From NCBI RefSeq assembly GCF_030546575.1, contig NZ_JAUOTN010000008.1:169912-233911 (forward strand): DNA of 64,000 nt, read 5' to 3'. Shown here piece by piece: positions 61,877-64,000 of the stretch. Under the pieces are notes generated by a model that made no database searches, had not been told where the DNA came from, and saw only the letters and a program-made list of their open reading frames with translations. The position numbers were made by a program, and so were the translations under genes. Positions within the stretch are counted from its first letter, which is position 1. Each line of letters opens with the position of its first letter. The stretch is from Pontibacter coccineus. GTDB taxonomy: Bacteria > Bacteroidota > Bacteroidia > Cytophagales > Hymenobacteraceae.

Positions 61877-62989
61877 ATGAAGACAGCCCTTATCACAGGC
61901 GTAACCGGACAGGATGGCGCATACTTAGCGGAGCTTTTACTGAGCAAAGGATATAAAGTACACGGTGTGAAGCGCCGTAGCTCAATGTTCAACACCGAGC
62001 GCATCGACCACCTCTACCAGGACCCGCATGAGAAGAACATCAACTTCAAGCTGCACTACGGCGACTTGACGGACTCCACTAACCTGATCCGCATCATCCA
62101 GGAGACGCAGCCCGACGAGATCTACAACCTGGCCGCCATGAGCCACGTGAAGGTGAGCTTCGACACGCCCGAGTACACGGCCAACGCCGACGGACTGGGC
62201 ACGCTCCGTATCCTGGAGGCTATCCGCATCCTGGGGCTGACGAAAAAGACAAAAGTATACCAGGCCTCTACTTCCGAACTGTACGGTCTGGTACAGGCGG
62301 TGCCGCAGTCGGAAACAACACCGTTCTACCCACGCTCCCCATATGCGGTGGCTAAACTGTACGCTTACTGGATCACGGTGAACTACCGTGAGGCCTACGG
62401 CATGTTCGCCTGCAACGGCATTCTCTTCAACCACGAGTCCCCGCTGCGTGGCGAGACCTTCGTGACACGCAAGATCACCCGTGCCGCCGCCCGCATCGCC
62501 ATGGGCCTGCAGGACGGCCTGTACCTGGGTAACCTGGACGCCAAGCGTGACTGGGGCCATGCCAAAGACTACGTGGAGGCCATGTGGCGCATCCTGCAGC
62601 AGGACGAGCCGGAGGACTTCGTGATCGCCACGGGCGTAACGACGACCGTGCGCGACTTCATCCGCATGGCTTTTGGCCACGTAGGCATTGAGCTGGAGTT
62701 CAAGGGTGAGGGCGTCGACGAAAAAGGCTACATAGTGGCCTGCAACAATCCGGAATACCAACTTGAAATCGGAAAAGAAGTGGTGTGCGTGGATCCGAAC
62801 TACTTCCGTCCGACGGAGGTGGAGCTGTTGATCGGCGACGCGACCAAGTCGAAGGAGAAACTGGGCTGGGTGCCGAAGTACGACCTGCAGGCCCTGGTGA
62901 CGGACATGATGCAGAACGACATCGAGCTCTTCAAGCGCGACACCTATCTGATGGAAGGCGGTCACCGCATCCTCAACTACCACGAGTAA
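61877..62989 (+). CDS. gmd: GDP-mannose 4,6-dehydratase
   Basis: A 370-residue SDR that converts GDP-mannose to GDP-4-keto-6-deoxymannose, the step before Fcl. The NADP motif is GVTGQDG (8-14), and the catalytic pair is Y156 and K160 (SPYAVAK). [20 protein letters not shown] and [19 protein letters not shown] are diagnostic. Codon use in its middle part is noticeably GC-rich. It is the second gene of the fcl-gmd unit, and a terminator follows. Confidence 0.97.
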   Translation: MKTALITGVTGQDGAYLAELLLSKGYKVHGVKRRSSMFNTERIDHLYQDPHEKNINFKLHYGDLTDSTNLIRIIQETQPDEIYNLAAMSHVKVSFDTPEYTANADGLGTLRILEAIRILGLTKKTKVYQASTSELYGLVQAVPQSETTPFYPRSPYAVAKLYAYWITVNYREAYGMFACNGILFNHESPLRGETFVTRKITRAAARIAMGLQDGLYLGNLDAKRDWGHAKDYVEAMWRILQQDEPEDFVIATGVTTTVRDFIRMAFGHVGIELEFKGEGVDEKGYIVACNNPEYQLEIGKEVVCVDPNYFRPTEVELLIGDATKSKEKLGWVPKYDLQALVTDMMQNDIELFKRDTYLMEGGHRILNYHE

Positions 62990-63019
62990 TTTTTATACCT
63001 CCGGGTATATCAACCATAC

Positions 63020-63052
63020 AAAAAGGCAGCCCTGCTATAGGGCTGCCTTTTT
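63020..63052 (+). terminator. Rho-independent terminator of fcl-gmd
   Basis: AAAAAGGCAGCCCT/AGGGCTGCCTTTTT pairs perfectly over 14 bp around GCTAT and ends in T5. Confidence 0.93.
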
Positions 63053-63841
63053 CGCGTTTTAGCAGTTTTTGAAGTAGACTTAAGTAAAACCTAATAGCAA
63101 GTATTAAAATGGGTTTTTAACTGGCACATTCACACCATGTAGTGTCAAGTCTCTACTTTTCTGATTTCGGTGTAGGTATACATTATCTGGATGATAATTT
63201 CTGCAAACGATAAACCCATCCCTGCCACTTTAAGGTATACGACCTGTATTTGATTTTCTGCTATGCCGGGACCAATTACCCCAACCCCCAATGCCCTCAA
63301 CTTAAGCCATGAATAACTTCAGCTGTCATCTCGACGATAGTAGAGATCTGGATTCTTTCAAAATTTTTGCCTTCGTTCAGATTTCTCCCAAAAAGAGGAC
63401 CCCCACCCCCGGGACGAAATGAAGAAAGGGCTTATGTTGAAGGCATTTCCTCAAGTCGATCCTTGTCCAAGGCGGGGAATCCGGAACAGCCAATCCAAGG
63501 TATAAGCACAGTAGCAATGGTATACCTGTTGAACACCCTCATCCCCCTGCCCCCTTCAAAGTGGGACTTATTGCCGTTACTACTTCACAGGTATAATTCT
63601 TATTGCGATTGTTCCAGGCCACTGGCACACGTCGAAAGACTAACTTGCCCCGGAAGCAATGTAGCAAACAGCATTAGCCCGGTGCACAAAAATGATTACC
63701 CACTGTTTGAGCGTTCAGCGAGTTTGGGGAATCTTGACCTTTTTGCTTACTTTTTGTGTCAAGACAAAAAGTGAGTGCCCGCCGCATAGGCGAAGCTATA
63801 GAACAAATCAGCATAAGGTATAAATAAGCTGATACTACGCC

Positions 63842-63861
63842 AGGTATAGGTATAGGTATAG
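63842..63861. repeat. AGGTAT hexamer array (about 3.3 copies)
   Basis: AGGTAT is repeated in tandem, the opposite orientation to the array at 34291-34330. It lies between the repeat-rich spacer and the tRNA-Asp terminator. Confidence 0.9.
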
Positions 63862-63893
63862 GAACAGCGGGAAAGGGGAGGTCTATAAACGCA

Positions 63894-63921
63894 AAAAGCC
63901 CTTGTTTTCACAAGAGCTTTT
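63894..63921 (-). terminator. Terminator of tRNA-Asp
   Basis: AAAAGCCCTTG and CAAGAGCTTTT form an 11-bp stem with one mismatch around TTTTCA. The minus strand ends in a T run (plus-strand A5 at 63893-63897). It adjoins the tRNA 3' end. Confidence 0.75.
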
Positions 63922-63924
63922 AAG

Positions 63925-63998
63925 CGGTCTGGACGGGACTCGAACCCGCGACCTCCGCCGTGACAGGGCGGCATTCTAACCAACTGAACTACCAGACC
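63925..63998 (-). tRNA. tRNA-Asp (anticodon GTC)
   Basis: On the minus strand this forms a full cloverleaf of 74 bases. The acceptor stem is GGTCTGG/CCAGACC with G discriminator. The D arm is TTCAGTTGGTTAGAA, the anticodon arm is CCGCC CTGTCAC GGCGG with anticodon GTC, and the T arm is CGGG TTCGAGT CCCG. CCA is not encoded. Confidence 0.97.
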
Positions 63999-64000
63999 AA

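Larger units (their letters stand above)
62990..63924. other. Long intergenic region of repeat-like fragments
   Basis: After the gmd terminator there are about 870 bases without a believable gene. Recognisable scraps are ATCTCGACGATAGTAGAGAT (63331-63350, an imperfect hairpin), CCTCATCCCCCTGCCCCCTTCAAAGTGGGAC (63538-63568, given here as a location only), and CTTACTTTTTGT/ACAAAAAGTGAG (63746-63757 and 63764-63775). I recall similar wording in intergenic repeats of other Bacteroidota. A 135-codon frame at 63367-63774 has biased, Pro-rich composition and is probably non-coding. Confidence 0.55.

Noticed and set aside
61982..62983. 333-codon open frame antisense to gmd
   Set aside because: It lies wholly inside gmd on the other strand, is rich in His/Val/Leu from codon complementarity, and shows no domain; the plus-strand gene is unmistakable.
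63367..63774. 135-codon frame in the last intergenic region
   Set aside because: Pro- and Ser-rich composition, no start context, and it crosses repeat-like hairpins; more likely non-coding.

Overview
The window reads as a chromosomal segment of a Bacteroidota bacterium, most likely of the order Cytophagales and probably a Hymenobacteraceae member such as Pontibacter (the genus is inference). Supporting signs are a type IX secretion plug lipoprotein, a PUR/DUF3276 protein, DUF4296 and DUF3822 proteins, BatA and DUF58 genes, a carboxypeptidase-regulatory/TonB-type outer membrane protein, an EgtB/EgtD pair, and TAnnTTTG-type -7 promoter elements. I see no rRNA, insertion sequence, prophage or CRISPR array. 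Two tRNA genes (Glu-TTC and Asp-GTC) lie near the ends.

Layout. 0-9 kb: an AraC regulator, tRNA-Glu, an SDR protein, the T9SS plug lipoprotein, ychF, the PUR protein, RlpA, a DUF58 protein, rhodanese, a DNA glycosylase and threonine aldolase. 9-19 kb: a 60-residue basic protein, a phosphoesterase, pyrE, NUDIX, coaD, DUF3822, a second NUDIX, a thioesterase, a RecD-like helicase, DUF1573, DUF423, a glycerophosphodiesterase, DUF2750 and YggS. 19-22 kb: a shortened Bat cluster (DUF58, BatD-like, BatA). 22-34 kb: DUF4296, csaA, a FAD/Rieske oxidoreductase, DUF922, MATE, a small ORF, egtD, egtB, menC, a large outer membrane receptor and a sirtuin. 34-38 kb: topA and sixA.

37.6-47.5 kb is the most distinctive part. 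It is a ten-kilobase chemosensory operon: ParA, a soluble 1521-residue receptor built largely of nine tandem 92-residue poly-HAMP units, CheW, CheY, a CheB with a degenerate receiver domain, CheA and CheC. No cheR is seen. 47.7-50.1 kb is a polyamine unit with a SpeD-SpeE fusion overlapping an agmatinase gene. 50-59 kb holds a holin-like membrane protein, a Cys-rich copper-storage-like protein, recQ, a subtilisin-like lipoprotein with a pentapeptide repeat, an XRE/S24 regulator behind 0.5 kb of AT-rich DNA, pirin, rmuC and an HD phosphohydrolase. 59-63 kb ends with an outer membrane protein and the GDP-fucose genes gmd and fcl, followed by about 0.9 kb of non-coding repeat-like DNA.

Across the whole window the heptamer AGGTATA/TATACCT is strikingly frequent, inside genes, between genes, at stop codons and in short tandem hexamer arrays. 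No listed gene explains it, and I consider it the main sequence-level anomaly here.
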